From assembly GCA_020051695.1 (NCBI GenBank), contig JAGVQM010000017.1:1-64000 (forward strand): 64,000 nucleotides of DNA, written 5' to 3'. The DNA comes from Candidatus Zixiibacteriota bacterium. Lineage in GTDB: Bacteria; Zixibacteria; MSB-5A5; WJJR01; JAJRUJ01. A program made the translations under genes and the position numbers. The first letter of the stretch is position 1, and each line of letters opens with the position of its first letter. Shown here piece after piece: positions 15,871 through 25,033 of this stretch. Under the pieces are notes generated by a model. That model did not search any database, was not told the origin of the DNA, and saw nothing but the letters and a program-made list of their open reading frames with translations.

Positions 15871-16902
15871 ATGCAGATAGGAAACTTGACTATTGCCGAG
15901 CCCCTTTGTCTGGCGCCGATGGCCGGGGTCTCCGACGGGCCATTCAGGCGGTTGTGCCGCCGCTATGGGGCAAACCTGGTGTATTCCGAGTTTCTCTCCT
16001 CGGATGGCCTGGTACGCGGCACGATGCCCCAACAGAAAAAAATGGCTTTCGATCCCGAAGAGCGGCCGATCGGCTTCCAGTTGTTCGGGGCGCGGAGTGA
16101 GACAGTGGCTGCGGCGGCTAAGATGTTGTGCCGCATCAAGCCCGATCTCATCGATTTGAACTTTGGCTGTCCGGTCAAAAAGGTCGTCCGTAAAAATGGG
16201 GGGGCGGCAATCCTTAAAAACCTCGATCTCCTGGAGGAAATCGTCGCGCGCGCCGCCGCAGCAATCGACTGCCCACTGACTGTCAAGATGCGCGCGGGTT
16301 TTCGCGATGTGGTCTTCATCGAGGCCGCGCAACGGGCCGTCCGCGCCGGGGCCGCCGCAATCACTTTACACGCCCGCACGGGCGCCTCCGGGTACGCTAC
16401 ACCTGCCAACTGGGAGTTTATCAAGCAGTTAAAGGAAGCCGTGGGCGTCCCGGTCATTGGCAACGGCGATATCCGGAATGCCCCGGACGCCGAGGCCATG
16501 CTCCGTCAAACCGGGTGTGACGGCGTCATGATTGGGCGTGCCGCCCTGGGCCGGCCGTGGTTGTTTGGGCAAATTGTCACCTATCGGAAAACCGGCCAGC
16601 CGCCGCCGGAACCGCTGCTGGAAGAAAAATTCGATGTACTGTTATGGCATCTGGCCGAGGAGATGAAACTGCACGGTGACAAGCGTGGTTTGTTACGGAT
16701 GCGGCGCCATATGGCGTGGTATGTCCGGGGCTTGCCTGCGGCCAACCGCTTGAGACCTGAACTGTTTGCCGCCGCCGATTATCAGGCGGTCATTGGGGTT
16801 TTGCAGGCCTATCGGCGGCAACACCCGAATGCCGACGAGTGTCCCATGGCGGCGGACGATAACGAACCCCTGCCGCTGTCCACCAGCAGCGGCCAATGGT
16901 GA
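15871..16902 (+). CDS. dusB: tRNA-dihydrouridine synthase (DusB-like)
   Basis: 343 residues from the ATG at 15871, where the family alignment starts (MQIGNLTIAEPLCLAPMAGV). FMN-binding and catalytic elements are clear: APMAGVSD at the start, LNFGCPVKKVVRKNGGAAIL with the active-site Cys (~100), VKMRAGF, ITLHARTGASGY and VIGNGDI...GVMIGRAALGRPW. The enzyme reduces uridines in the tRNA D-loop with NADPH. The CPVKKV form and N-terminal pattern fit the DusB branch. The C-terminal tail is longer than usual and low in complexity. It is divergent from the FHA gene, with a ~90-base gap. Confidence 0.92.
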   Translation: MQIGNLTIAEPLCLAPMAGVSDGPFRRLCRRYGANLVYSEFLSSDGLVRGTMPQQKKMAFDPEERPIGFQLFGARSETVAAAAKMLCRIKPDLIDLNFGCPVKKVVRKNGGAAILKNLDLLEEIVARAAAAIDCPLTVKMRAGFRDVVFIEAAQRAVRAGAAAITLHARTGASGYATPANWEFIKQLKEAVGVPVIGNGDIRNAPDAEAMLRQTGCDGVMIGRAALGRPWLFGQIVTYRKTGQPPPEPLLEEKFDVLLWHLAEEMKLHGDKRGLLRMRRHMAWYVRGLPAANRLRPELFAAADYQAVIGVLQAYRRQHPNADECPMAADDNEPLPLSTSSGQW

Positions 16903-16992
16903 TTGTCATTCGGGTTATTGACATGCCGGAGGCAAAGTAATACCCTACAGCAGGAAAATGGGGCCTCGGGGGCCGGATAATAAGGGGAAAAC

Positions 16993-17973
16993 ATGAGCAA
17001 TACGATTTGGATCTTCGCCCAACAGAAAAATAATACTGTCGCACCGGCAGCATTTGAGCTGTTAAGCGTTGGAAAATCCCTGGCCGAGCAGCTCGGCGGG
17101 ACGGTGGAGGCCGTCACTTTCGGAAAAGATATTCAAGCCATCGCCGCCGCGCTGTTTGATCACGGCGCACAGCAGGTCCATGCTGTCCAGCACGATTCGC
17201 TGGGACATTTTAGTGATGATTTATATGCCGGACTCCTGGCCGAATTAATCAAACAGCATCAGCCGGCCATTGTCTTGGGGATTGCCTCGACCTATGGCCG
17301 CGCATTGTTCCCGCGCACGGCGGCGCTGCTGGAAGCCCCAATTGCCGGTGACGTACGCTCCGTCAAAATCGATAATGGCGCGGTTATCTGTGAAAAACCG
17401 GTCTATGGCGGGAATGCCACCGCGGTCATTTCCTTTGCCGGTCATCGCCCCGCGATGATTACCGTGCGGCCGAAAACCAATCCTGAAGCCGGTTCCACCG
17501 GGGGGACGGGTCAGGCGCGGTTGATTGAGCTGCCCGCCGGGCTGGTTGCGCGCAATGTCGTCAGCGAATCAGTCGCCGCTGAAGGTGGCGAAGTCAGTCT
17601 GGCCGAGGCCGATATTATTGTCTCCGGCGGCCGGGGGATCAAGGCGGCGGAGAACTATAAACTGATCGAAAATCTGGCGGGGGTGTTGGGTGCGGCCCGG
17701 GGTGCTTCCCGGGCGATTGTGGATGCCGGCTGGGTCCCGTATTCGCGCCAGGTCGGGCAGACCGGCAAAACAGTCAACCCTAAATTATACATCGCCTGTG
17801 GCATTTCCGGTGCGATCCAGCACCTGGTCGGGATGCAGTCCTCACGCGTAATTGTCGCGATCAACAAAGACGCGGAGGCGCCGATTTTCAGCGTGGCGAG
17901 CTATGGTATCGTTGGTGACTTATTCGCGTATGTGCCGGCGATCACCAAATATTTCGCCGAAAAACTCGGCTAA
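16993..17973 (+). CDS. etfA: electron transfer flavoprotein, alpha subunit
   Basis: 326 residues. The N-terminal half (~1-185) is the ETF alpha/beta-like domain and the C-terminal half the FAD-binding ETF_alpha domain: [22 protein letters not shown] (~203-225), then [37 protein letters not shown] split over ~232-270, with the standard [11 protein letters not shown] and GISGAIQH motifs. It carries electrons from dehydrogenases to the quinone pool or elsewhere as a dimer with EtfB. No etfB is adjacent, which is unusual; the partner must lie elsewhere. AAGGGG precedes the ATG. Confidence 0.93.
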   Translation: MSNTIWIFAQQKNNTVAPAAFELLSVGKSLAEQLGGTVEAVTFGKDIQAIAAALFDHGAQQVHAVQHDSLGHFSDDLYAGLLAELIKQHQPAIVLGIASTYGRALFPRTAALLEAPIAGDVRSVKIDNGAVICEKPVYGGNATAVISFAGHRPAMITVRPKTNPEAGSTGGTGQARLIELPAGLVARNVVSESVAAEGGEVSLAEADIIVSGGRGIKAAENYKLIENLAGVLGAARGASRAIVDAGWVPYSRQVGQTGKTVNPKLYIACGISGAIQHLVGMQSSRVIVAINKDAEAPIFSVASYGIVGDLFAYVPAITKYFAEKLG

Positions 17974-18009
17974 ACCGCCCATCGGCGGTTGTCTGCCTAA
18001 TTTGTCCTG

Positions 18010-18035
18010 GGGACCGTTGGCTGTACGGTCCCTTT
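18010..18035 (+). terminator. likely etfA terminator
   Basis: Stem GGGACCGT (18010-18017) / ACGGTCCC (18025-18032) with a short T-run. A smaller hairpin AACCGCC/GGCGGTT lies just after the etfA stop. Confidence 0.65.
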
Positions 18036-18138
18036 GTATTTGCCGGAAACCGAAGACCCACCAATAAATGAATGTACCGCGTATGAGAGAAAACGTATAA
18101 TTTTGCGGGGGAGGATGGGCGAACCGGGTCGGAAGCCG

Positions 18139-19854
18139 ATGATTAAACATAAGATGAGTGCACTATCAAAAAAACTGTTACTGCTGTGCATAGTCGTTTT
18201 GTGCTGTGGGGTGTCTGGTTGCGCCGGTCCTCAGCAGCTACGTCCCGGGCCGGCCGCGGAACGGATTCCCGAGCACTTGAACGAAATGGCCTTTCACCAT
18301 TTCTCGAACGGCGCCATCTTGATGCTGGACGGCAACTATATCATGGCCGCCGAGGAATTTGAGAAGGCGTTGACCTATGAGCCGCATTCCCGGGAGACCC
18401 GGATTTCTCTGGGCGAATGCTACTTCAACCTCCGCGAGTTTGAGAAAGCCCTGGCTGTAGTCTCGGCCATCGACATCAAGGATGGCCGGACCTGGAAGGC
18501 GCTGGCGACGTATTATCGCGGATTGAACCGCGAACAGGAAGCCTATGATGCCTATCGCCGGGTGATCGAGGTCGATTCGGCCGACGCCGACGCCTACTGG
18601 TACCTCGTGCAGTTGGAAATGCAGCAGGGACAGATGGACTCGGCGGTGGCCTTGATGGAACGACTGACCCAGGTCCGCCGGACACCGCGGATGATGGTTG
18701 AATTGGGTCGGCTGTATCACCGTGCCGGCCGTATGGAAGACGCTTCGGAGTTGCTGCAAAAGGTCATCGATGGCGTATATGGTCTGCCGCCGGGAGAGGC
18801 CTTTGAGTTGCAGGCCGACCTGCTGGCCCAACTGGGCCGGCATGAGGAGGCCACGGCGGTGTTGCACCGGGGGATCATCCTGTTCCCGGAACTCGTTAGT
18901 CTGCGGGAAAAACTGATCGATGCGCAGATCAGCAGCGCCGACTTCGAGGGGGCTGCCGAGGAGCTGGCGGCGTTGCTGCAGTTGCGGCCCCGGCCTCAGG
19001 ATTACCTCCGGATGGCGGAATTGTATTTCCAACTGGGCCGGTCCCTTGAAGCAGACAGTTTATACAAAGTGGTCGCTGATTCCAATCCCGATGTCTATTT
19101 GCCGCACCTTCGTCTGGGGCAGTTGAAAATGATGCGCGGCGAACTTGATTCGGCAAGGATCCACCTGGCGCGCGCGGTTGAGATCGATGACGAAATGCCG
19201 GACGCCTATTTGTCCTGGGCCAATTCGTACATTGCGCAGGATTCGATCCGGCGGGCTATCGACATCGCCCGCGAAGGCGAGGGTATCGCGCAGCCACGGG
19301 GGCGGCTGCAGTTTTTTATCGGGGTGTCCTATTCGCGGCTGCATCTGTACGATTCGGCGATCGTCTGGCTGGAAGCGGCGCTCGGCGAGGAACCGGCTGA
19401 ACTGAACGTGCGCTTTTCTCTGGGCGCCGCCTATGAGCGGGCGGGGCGTTTTACAGACGCCGACACCACCTTTCAGCAGTTGATTGCTGTGGATTCCAAT
19501 CATGCCGGGGCGCTAAACTACCTGGGGTATATGTATGCCGAGGAGGGCATACATTTGGATGTGTCCTTGTTGTTGATTGAACGCGCGGTGGCCCTCGAGC
19601 CGGAAAACAGCGCTTTTCTCGACAGTTATGCCTGGATTTTGTATCGGCTCGACCGCATTGATGAAGCCGCCGTGCAAATCCGCAAGGCCTTTGAATTCAT
19701 GACCATCGAAGACCCCGTAATGTACGACCACTACGGTGATATCCTGGCTCGGCAGGGTGAAATGAAGCAAGCCCGTGACCAATGGGCCAAAGCCCTCGAA
19801 TTGGACCCGGAAAACGACACAATCAAGGAAAAACTCCATTCACGTGTGCCATGA
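18139..19854 (+). CDS. TPR-repeat lipoprotein
   Basis: About 571 residues. The exact start is uncertain: ATGs at 18115, 18139 and 18154 are in frame. I use 18139, where GGAAG stands a few bases upstream; the GGGGGAGG before 18115 abuts that ATG. The signal ends in GVSGC, a good lipobox. The rest is made of about a dozen tetratricopeptide units (for example NGAILMLDGNYIMAAEEFEKAL, LGECYFNLREFEKALAV, ALNYLGYMYAEEG) and ends ARDQWAKALELDPENDTIKEKL. Such proteins scaffold complexes at the inner face of the outer membrane. It heads a run of envelope lipoproteins reaching to 22643. Confidence 0.85.
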   Translation: MIKHKMSALSKKLLLLCIVVLCCGVSGCAGPQQLRPGPAAERIPEHLNEMAFHHFSNGAILMLDGNYIMAAEEFEKALTYEPHSRETRISLGECYFNLREFEKALAVVSAIDIKDGRTWKALATYYRGLNREQEAYDAYRRVIEVDSADADAYWYLVQLEMQQGQMDSAVALMERLTQVRRTPRMMVELGRLYHRAGRMEDASELLQKVIDGVYGLPPGEAFELQADLLAQLGRHEEATAVLHRGIILFPELVSLREKLIDAQISSADFEGAAEELAALLQLRPRPQDYLRMAELYFQLGRSLEADSLYKVVADSNPDVYLPHLRLGQLKMMRGELDSARIHLARAVEIDDEMPDAYLSWANSYIAQDSIRRAIDIAREGEGIAQPRGRLQFFIGVSYSRLHLYDSAIVWLEAALGEEPAELNVRFSLGAAYERAGRFTDADTTFQQLIAVDSNHAGALNYLGYMYAEEGIHLDVSLLLIERAVALEPENSAFLDSYAWILYRLDRIDEAAVQIRKAFEFMTIEDPVMYDHYGDILARQGEMKQARDQWAKALELDPENDTIKEKLHSRVP

Positions 19855-19984
19855 ATCCGGGGGATGCTGAATCCCTCGGTCAATTGCCATTGTCGGTTAT
19901 CATCCCCGGTCGATGGTGTCGGCAATTATCGGCGCCGGAAATTCTTCAGTTGCATCGCCGTCTGCTGCCGGGTAGTATAAATCC

Positions 19985-21751
19985 ATGATGGGTTGTCGTC
20001 GCGGATCCAGGGACTGGCCGGGGTCGGAGATTGATCTCCCGCTTCCTCGTGAGACGGTACAGCGCGAGTTCCCGGCCTGCTTCGCCGTTATCGTGCTCAT
20101 GTTTTCTCTTGGCCTGTCGGGTTGCGCCAAAATTCAAGCGCCGCCGGGTGGGCCGGAAGATCATACCCCGCCGAAAATCGTTGCCACCACTCCAGCAACC
20201 GGTTCTGTAAACGTTGCGCGGGATGTCACGGTTCAAGTTGAATTTTCCGAGCCGATTATCAAAAACAAACTGGCTGCGGCAATCTATATCTCTCCGCGTC
20301 CGGCTGCCGCGCCGGGCTTCAGTGGAGGGAAGAAAATCATGGCAATCAGCTGGCCAGATTCGCTGGCGGCCAACACCACGTACCTTATCACTATCGCGGC
20401 CCAGATCGGCGATTTGCGCAACAATAAACTGCTCGATTCGTATGTGTTGGCTTTCTCCACCGGCCCGGCCATCGATTCCGGAACCGTGACCGGCATCGTC
20501 TATGACGGCGACAAACCGGCGCCCAATACTCAGGTCGTACTTTTTGCCCTGCCGCTGGATTCCGCGGACGCCATCTATATTCCGCCCGATTATATCACTG
20601 AAAGCGGTGCGAATGGGGCCTTCTCGTTTACCTATCTGCCAGGCAGAAATTACCGCGCATATGCGCTGGTCGACAAAAACAAGAACCGCACTTTGGATTA
20701 TGGGGAAAAATCCGGCGTCGGCGCCTTTGACATCCTGCTTACCCCGGATGAATATGTTTCCCCCCCGTTGTTCCTCTATTTGCAGGATAGCGATACCACG
20801 GTTTTCTCGTTAAAACAATGCCGCGTGAATCCCGATCGCGTGGTGCAGGCCAAATTCTCCCATGAAGTGGATACTTCGGTAGTCCGTTCCGCCGGGTGGG
20901 AAGTTCGTGCGGTGAACGACAGCACGAGGTTACCGGTGCGTGCCGTTGCCCCCGATCCGCAGGAACCGACTGCTGTTCGTCTGATTCTCGCCGATGCCGC
21001 AGTTGGAATTTCCTACCGCTTGCATGTCGGCGGGCTGAGTGACATTCGCGGCGGAGATCTTGATACTGTGCCGGCGACCGCCGAATTTTTCTGGCCGTCG
21101 GCCCCGGATACGGTCCTTCCCGCAGTGGCGAAATCCATACCGACGCCGGGCGCTACTGCCGTGAGTCTCAGCGATCCCCTGCAATTATGGTTCTCCGAAC
21201 CCGTCGATACCGCTCGCGCGGCAGCAAGTCTCTATCTTGCCGATTCGGCGGGCAATCGGGTCGCGGGGACAATCCTCTGGTCGGGGAATTGGGAATTGCT
21301 TTTTGCCCCGGGAGCCGATTTAGCCGGCGGCATGCAATATCTCCTGGTGCTGGATTCGGCCGGGCTGGTGGATGCCGTGGGCAACGCTTCCACTGCCCGC
21401 TGGGTCGCTGATTTCACGACCTTTGATCCGCAAAATCTGGGGGCGATTACCGGCAGTCTGACAGTTACCCCGGCGGAGTGGCAGAATCTGCCGATTATCG
21501 TTGAATTCCTGGCCCAGCAGGAAAGAGCATTCAGCCGCAGGATGACGTTTTCCGCGCGGGAATCGTTCAGTTTTGATACCCCTGCCGACCGGTATCTGAT
21601 GCGGGCGACCGTAGATCTCAACCGTAACGGGCGATTCGATCCCGGCGCTGTTCTGCCGCATGCTCCCGCGGAGCCGCGGTTTAACTTCCCTGATACAATC
21701 GATGTCCGCGCGCGTTTTACCACCGAGGGTGTAGACCTCACGATCCCCTGA
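19985..21751 (+). CDS. Ig-like domain lipoprotein (Big_5 type)
   Basis: 588 residues. The lipobox LSGC at about residue 47 is followed by AKIQAPPGGPEDHTPPKI, the hallmark start of a large FCB-group lipoprotein family. Two SbsA/Big_5-like Ig domains follow: one at ~65-155 (VARDVTVQVEFSEPI... TYLITIAAQIGDLRNN) and one at ~380-480 (SLSDPLQLWFSEPV... YLLVLDSAGLVD). Each senses nothing obvious but is typical of surface or periplasmic structural proteins. The middle has a carboxypeptidase-regulatory-like segment (GTVTGIVYDG). The N-terminal ~28 residues before the hydrophobic helix are longer than normal, so the true start may be further in. Confidence 0.8.
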   Translation: MMGCRRGSRDWPGSEIDLPLPRETVQREFPACFAVIVLMFSLGLSGCAKIQAPPGGPEDHTPPKIVATTPATGSVNVARDVTVQVEFSEPIIKNKLAAAIYISPRPAAAPGFSGGKKIMAISWPDSLAANTTYLITIAAQIGDLRNNKLLDSYVLAFSTGPAIDSGTVTGIVYDGDKPAPNTQVVLFALPLDSADAIYIPPDYITESGANGAFSFTYLPGRNYRAYALVDKNKNRTLDYGEKSGVGAFDILLTPDEYVSPPLFLYLQDSDTTVFSLKQCRVNPDRVVQAKFSHEVDTSVVRSAGWEVRAVNDSTRLPVRAVAPDPQEPTAVRLILADAAVGISYRLHVGGLSDIRGGDLDTVPATAEFFWPSAPDTVLPAVAKSIPTPGATAVSLSDPLQLWFSEPVDTARAAASLYLADSAGNRVAGTILWSGNWELLFAPGADLAGGMQYLLVLDSAGLVDAVGNASTARWVADFTTFDPQNLGAITGSLTVTPAEWQNLPIIVEFLAQQERAFSRRMTFSARESFSFDTPADRYLMRATVDLNRNGRFDPGAVLPHAPAEPRFNFPDTIDVRARFTTEGVDLTIP

Positions 21752-21875
21752 GCGCCGCAGATTCACTGCTCCCGGCATATTTTATAGTTGCGCCGCTGTC
21801 GGCGAACCCTGAAATTCACCAGAGGTGAGGGGCAGGGGCTAAAACATATCTGGTAATACCCGCCGGCGGGGTCGA

Positions 21876-22643
21876 ATGACATCGGTACCACAAAATAGAC
21901 TGGCGTTACTCGTGTTCCTTAGCACATTGCTGTTCAGTAGTCCGCCGGTTTCGGCCCAGGCGCCGGCGAATCCTATTGCCGACTCGCTCATCGCGGGCCA
22001 GATACGGCTGGGTCTCGTGGCAATGCAGCGTGGTGATTACCGTCAGGCCTGCGAGATGTTTCGGTTGGTGCTCGATGTCGATTGGAATAATCCCCAGGCC
22101 TACCGGTGGTGGGCCAAAGCCGAAGCGGACCTCGCCGGGCACATTCAGGGACTGGTGCAAGCGGGTGATCGTTCCATGGGCCGTGGTGAGTATGCTGAGG
22201 CGCTGGCCAATTACCATGAAGCCCTGCGCGCTGATTCCACTCGCGCGGATATCAGGCAGCGGGTGCGCTGGGCCGGCAGAAAAATTTATGCCGACCGGTT
22301 GGTGTTGGCCGGCCTGACGGCATATCTCGCCGGCGATTACAACCGCATGAACAGCGCACTCGATTCGGCCCTGGCCTATAATCCGGAGCATGCCGCAGCC
22401 CTCGCTTTGCGGGAAAAATGCCGCCCGGGGGCCACCACTGCTGAGCGATCGCAGTTACGTGATGATCCGGCGATGTGGGAGTTGCATTTGTCTGCCTTGA
22501 AGATGTACCGCGATGGTGACTATGCGGCAGCCATTGAACAATGGGAAACGATCTTACAAAAATATCCGGGAGATGCGGACGTCCTGGCCAATATCGAGCA
22601 GGCCCGGCTGCGGCTGCAACCGGGCAGCGGTGATGTGAAATAG
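21876..22643 (+). CDS. secreted TPR protein
   Basis: 255 residues with a signal peptide (~1-28, ending PPVSAQA) and helical TPR-like units: LGLVAMQRGDYRQACEMFRLVL, SMGRGEYAEALANYHEAL, GLTAYLAGDYNRMNSALDSAL and ALKMYRDGDYAAAIEQWETILQKYP. Probably periplasmic. It ends 21 bases before the fused kinase-phosphatase gene and is likely cotranscribed with it, so it might scaffold or report to that signalling protein (inference). Confidence 0.75.
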   Translation: MTSVPQNRLALLVFLSTLLFSSPPVSAQAPANPIADSLIAGQIRLGLVAMQRGDYRQACEMFRLVLDVDWNNPQAYRWWAKAEADLAGHIQGLVQAGDRSMGRGEYAEALANYHEALRADSTRADIRQRVRWAGRKIYADRLVLAGLTAYLAGDYNRMNSALDSALAYNPEHAAALALREKCRPGATTAERSQLRDDPAMWELHLSALKMYRDGDYAAAIEQWETILQKYPGDADVLANIEQARLRLQPGSGDVK

Positions 22644-22664
22644 CGGTTTTTCCCGTGGGATTGT

Positions 22665-24914
22665 ATGGCCAAAGTACTCATCAAAGAATCAGTCGCGGAT
22701 TTTGACGCTGCCGAGGAAAATCTCGAAAAAGTTCGGAGTTTTGTCCGGGACCGGCTGATCGAGACTCCTCTGGCCAAAAAAGACATTACGGGGCTGCTGC
22801 TGGCAGTAGAGGAGACAGTCTCCAATATTATCCGCCACGGTTATTTGTTCGGTCCGGGGAATATCCGCGTGCGCGTGGCGCACGATCGGAACAAGGTGAC
22901 GATTTCATTTGTCGATTCCGGCCGCGCCTTTGAATGGCCCAAGAAGGGCACTCCCGATTACCAACGCATGGTGGCCACCTCACGGCAAGGTGGTCTGGGA
23001 CTGGTTTTAATTGAAAGGGTTACCGACCACGTTCATTATTCCCGTACGCCCACCGGCGAAAACGAACTGGTGTTGACCAAAAATTTCCGCGCCACCCGGG
23101 GCCGGGGGCTTTCGCTGCGCTGGCGGTGGGCGGTGACCGGGATGGTGTTGTCCACGGTGGCCGGCGCGGTTTTTTATCTGGCAGCAGCCAACCAGGCCGA
23201 GACACGAATTCGGCGGACATTCTCGGCCAACTGGGTTAATTTTGCCCGCACCGCAGCTTCGGCTTCGGCCGCAAGGATTCTGAGCCGTGCTGCTGACGCG
23301 GAATTTTATGACCTCGCGGTCGGCATGGCCCGCCCCGACAGTTCGCTTGAATACCTTGTGCTCACCGATGCCCGGCAATTGGTCCTGGCCGATACTCGAG
23401 GCCCGGAAAACATTCATCTGCGCCATATTCACCCGGCTGAAATCCAGGACGGCCTGTACGATTCCTTGCAGCACGTCTCTTCCGGTACGCCGGCATTTTA
23501 TGTGATCTCGCCGGCCGTTGCCGGAGGCCGCACGGTCGGTTTTGTCCAGGCCCGGGTCAGTGGGGCATCCATGCTGGCCCAACTGCAGGGGACGCGCCGG
23601 ACCCTGCTCATTTTTTCTTCTGCAGCGGTAGTATTGTGCTGGGGTTTGTCAATATTGCTTTCGGGGTGGCTTGTCCGGCCGCTGCGCCGGCTTTCCGGAG
23701 TGGTGCAGGGGCTGGCCCGCCGCGGGGTAGATGAAATCCAGCCCGAACGCGGCGGCGATGAAATCCAGCAAATCATCGGCGCCTTCAACTCCGCAGCCGA
23801 TCGGATTCATAAAACCGAACGCGACCACTATTCCCGGGAATTGGCCCGCCGCGAATGGGAAACCGCCGAGGAGCTGCAAAAAGCGCTGGTTATGTCCGAA
23901 TTTTCCGGGGTGCCCGGGTTCGAGATCGGCACCCTGTACCGTTCGGCAAAATACGTTGGTGGTGACTGGTTCGATGTGTTTTCGCTGGACGATCACAGCT
24001 TTGTGGTAAGCATCGCCGATGTTTCGGGCAAAGGTGTTCCCGGAGCGCTGGTGATGGCCACCGTGCGGACCGCAGTGCGCCTGCTGGCCCCGCAACACCG
24101 GGAACCGGCCACACTCCTTTCGGCGGTCCACCAATTCGTGGCCGGAAATATCAGGGCCGGGATGTTTGTGACCATGTACCTCGTGGTCGTCGACACGCGC
24201 GCCGGGGCCATTACTTTCGCTTCGGCCGGCCATACGCCGATGTTGTTCTTTCGGCGGGCCGAGGACGAAGTCTTTGACTTGAATCCTCGCGGCTGGCCGT
24301 TGGGGATGCGGCTGCCGGAGGGCGCATCGTTTGAATCGCGGTTGGAATCAGGCAGCTTACCGCTGCACGAGGGTGATATCTTCGTGCTGTTTACCGATGG
24401 TATCAGCGAGGCCCGCAACGATCAACGCGAGTTTTTCGGCGTTTCCCGCCTAAAAGCGATTATCGCCGGCAAAAGCCGGCTGAGCGCCGAGGAGATCTCC
24501 GGGGCGATCGACGCCCGCGTCACCGAATTTTCCAGCGACACTCAGCCCCGGGATGATCTGGCTGCGGTGGTGGTTAAACGCACTGCCGAGGTCCCCGAAT
24601 CGAACAACGGTCGGCAGCGGATAATGGAAACAGGGGAAATCGAGGCCCTCGCTCCGGCCATCGACTGCTGGAAAAGCGGAGAGACCGACGCGCTGACCAA
24701 AAAGCTTCTGCATGTCGTCGCCCGCCATCCGGATTTTGATCCGCCGCAAATTTCGCTCGAGTTGGGCCGCGAGGAATACCAGGCGGAACAAATCAATGAA
24801 CAGACCGTGCGTGTCCGCCTGCTCCGACTACATTTAGACTCTCGCGCCAACCGGCGACGTTTCACTGCATGGGTCAATGGCCGGTCTGACATTCCGACAG
24901 GGGAGGCCGGTTAA
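22665..24914 (+). CDS. membrane protein fusing an RsbW-type kinase domain to an RsbU/SpoIIE phosphatase
   Basis: 749 residues. Residues ~5-140 are a HATPase_c_2 domain of the anti-sigma-factor kinase (RsbW/SpoIIAB) type: LLAVEETVSNIIRHGY (N-box), SFVDSGRAFEW (G1) and SRQGGLGLVLIERVTD (G2). A membrane helix (~153-173), an extracytoplasmic region (~175-305), a second helix (~308-330) and a HAMP-like segment follow. Then comes a PP2C/SpoIIE phosphatase (~410-640: EIGTLYRSAKYVGGDWFDVF, SIADVSGKGVPGALVMA, FASAGHTPMLFF, LFTDGISEARN, RDDLAAVVV). The two would respectively phosphorylate and dephosphorylate an anti-sigma-antagonist (STAS) protein. A kinase in front of the membrane sensor is unusual. 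The C-terminal ~100 residues are unassigned. Confidence 0.9.
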   Translation: MAKVLIKESVADFDAAEENLEKVRSFVRDRLIETPLAKKDITGLLLAVEETVSNIIRHGYLFGPGNIRVRVAHDRNKVTISFVDSGRAFEWPKKGTPDYQRMVATSRQGGLGLVLIERVTDHVHYSRTPTGENELVLTKNFRATRGRGLSLRWRWAVTGMVLSTVAGAVFYLAAANQAETRIRRTFSANWVNFARTAASASAARILSRAADAEFYDLAVGMARPDSSLEYLVLTDARQLVLADTRGPENIHLRHIHPAEIQDGLYDSLQHVSSGTPAFYVISPAVAGGRTVGFVQARVSGASMLAQLQGTRRTLLIFSSAAVVLCWGLSILLSGWLVRPLRRLSGVVQGLARRGVDEIQPERGGDEIQQIIGAFNSAADRIHKTERDHYSRELARREWETAEELQKALVMSEFSGVPGFEIGTLYRSAKYVGGDWFDVFSLDDHSFVVSIADVSGKGVPGALVMATVRTAVRLLAPQHREPATLLSAVHQFVAGNIRAGMFVTMYLVVVDTRAGAITFASAGHTPMLFFRRAEDEVFDLNPRGWPLGMRLPEGASFESRLESGSLPLHEGDIFVLFTDGISEARNDQREFFGVSRLKAIIAGKSRLSAEEISGAIDARVTEFSSDTQPRDDLAAVVVKRTAEVPESNNGRQRIMETGEIEALAPAIDCWKSGETDALTKKLLHVVARHPDFDPPQISLELGREEYQAEQINEQTVRVRLLRLHLDSRANRRRFTAWVNGRSDIPTGEAG

Positions 24915-24952
24915 ATTGGCACCGCATCACCGCCGGCAGGGGGCATTTGTGC

Positions 24953-24982
24953 TTGACAAACTTCGCGTTGACTCCTTACGTA
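24953..24982 (+). promoter_or_regulatory. hrcA operon promoter
   Basis: TTGACA at 24953-24958 with a possible -10 region TACGTA at 24977-24982 (18-base spacing), immediately upstream of the CIRCE operator. A sigma-70-type promoter blocked by HrcA is the standard design. Confidence 0.6.
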
Positions 24983-24989
24983 GGACTTC

Positions 24990-25016
24990 TTAGCACTCTC
25001 CATAATGGAGTGCTAA
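24990..25016 (+). promoter_or_regulatory. CIRCE operator (HrcA binding site)
   Basis: A perfect CIRCE: TTAGCACTC, nine bases, GAGTGCTAA. HrcA binds it and represses; heat releases the block. It lies 17 bases before the hrcA ATG, so it autoregulates hrcA-grpE. No second CIRCE is seen before dnaK. Confidence 0.97.
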
Positions 25017-25033
25017 GTCAAAAAGAGGAATGC

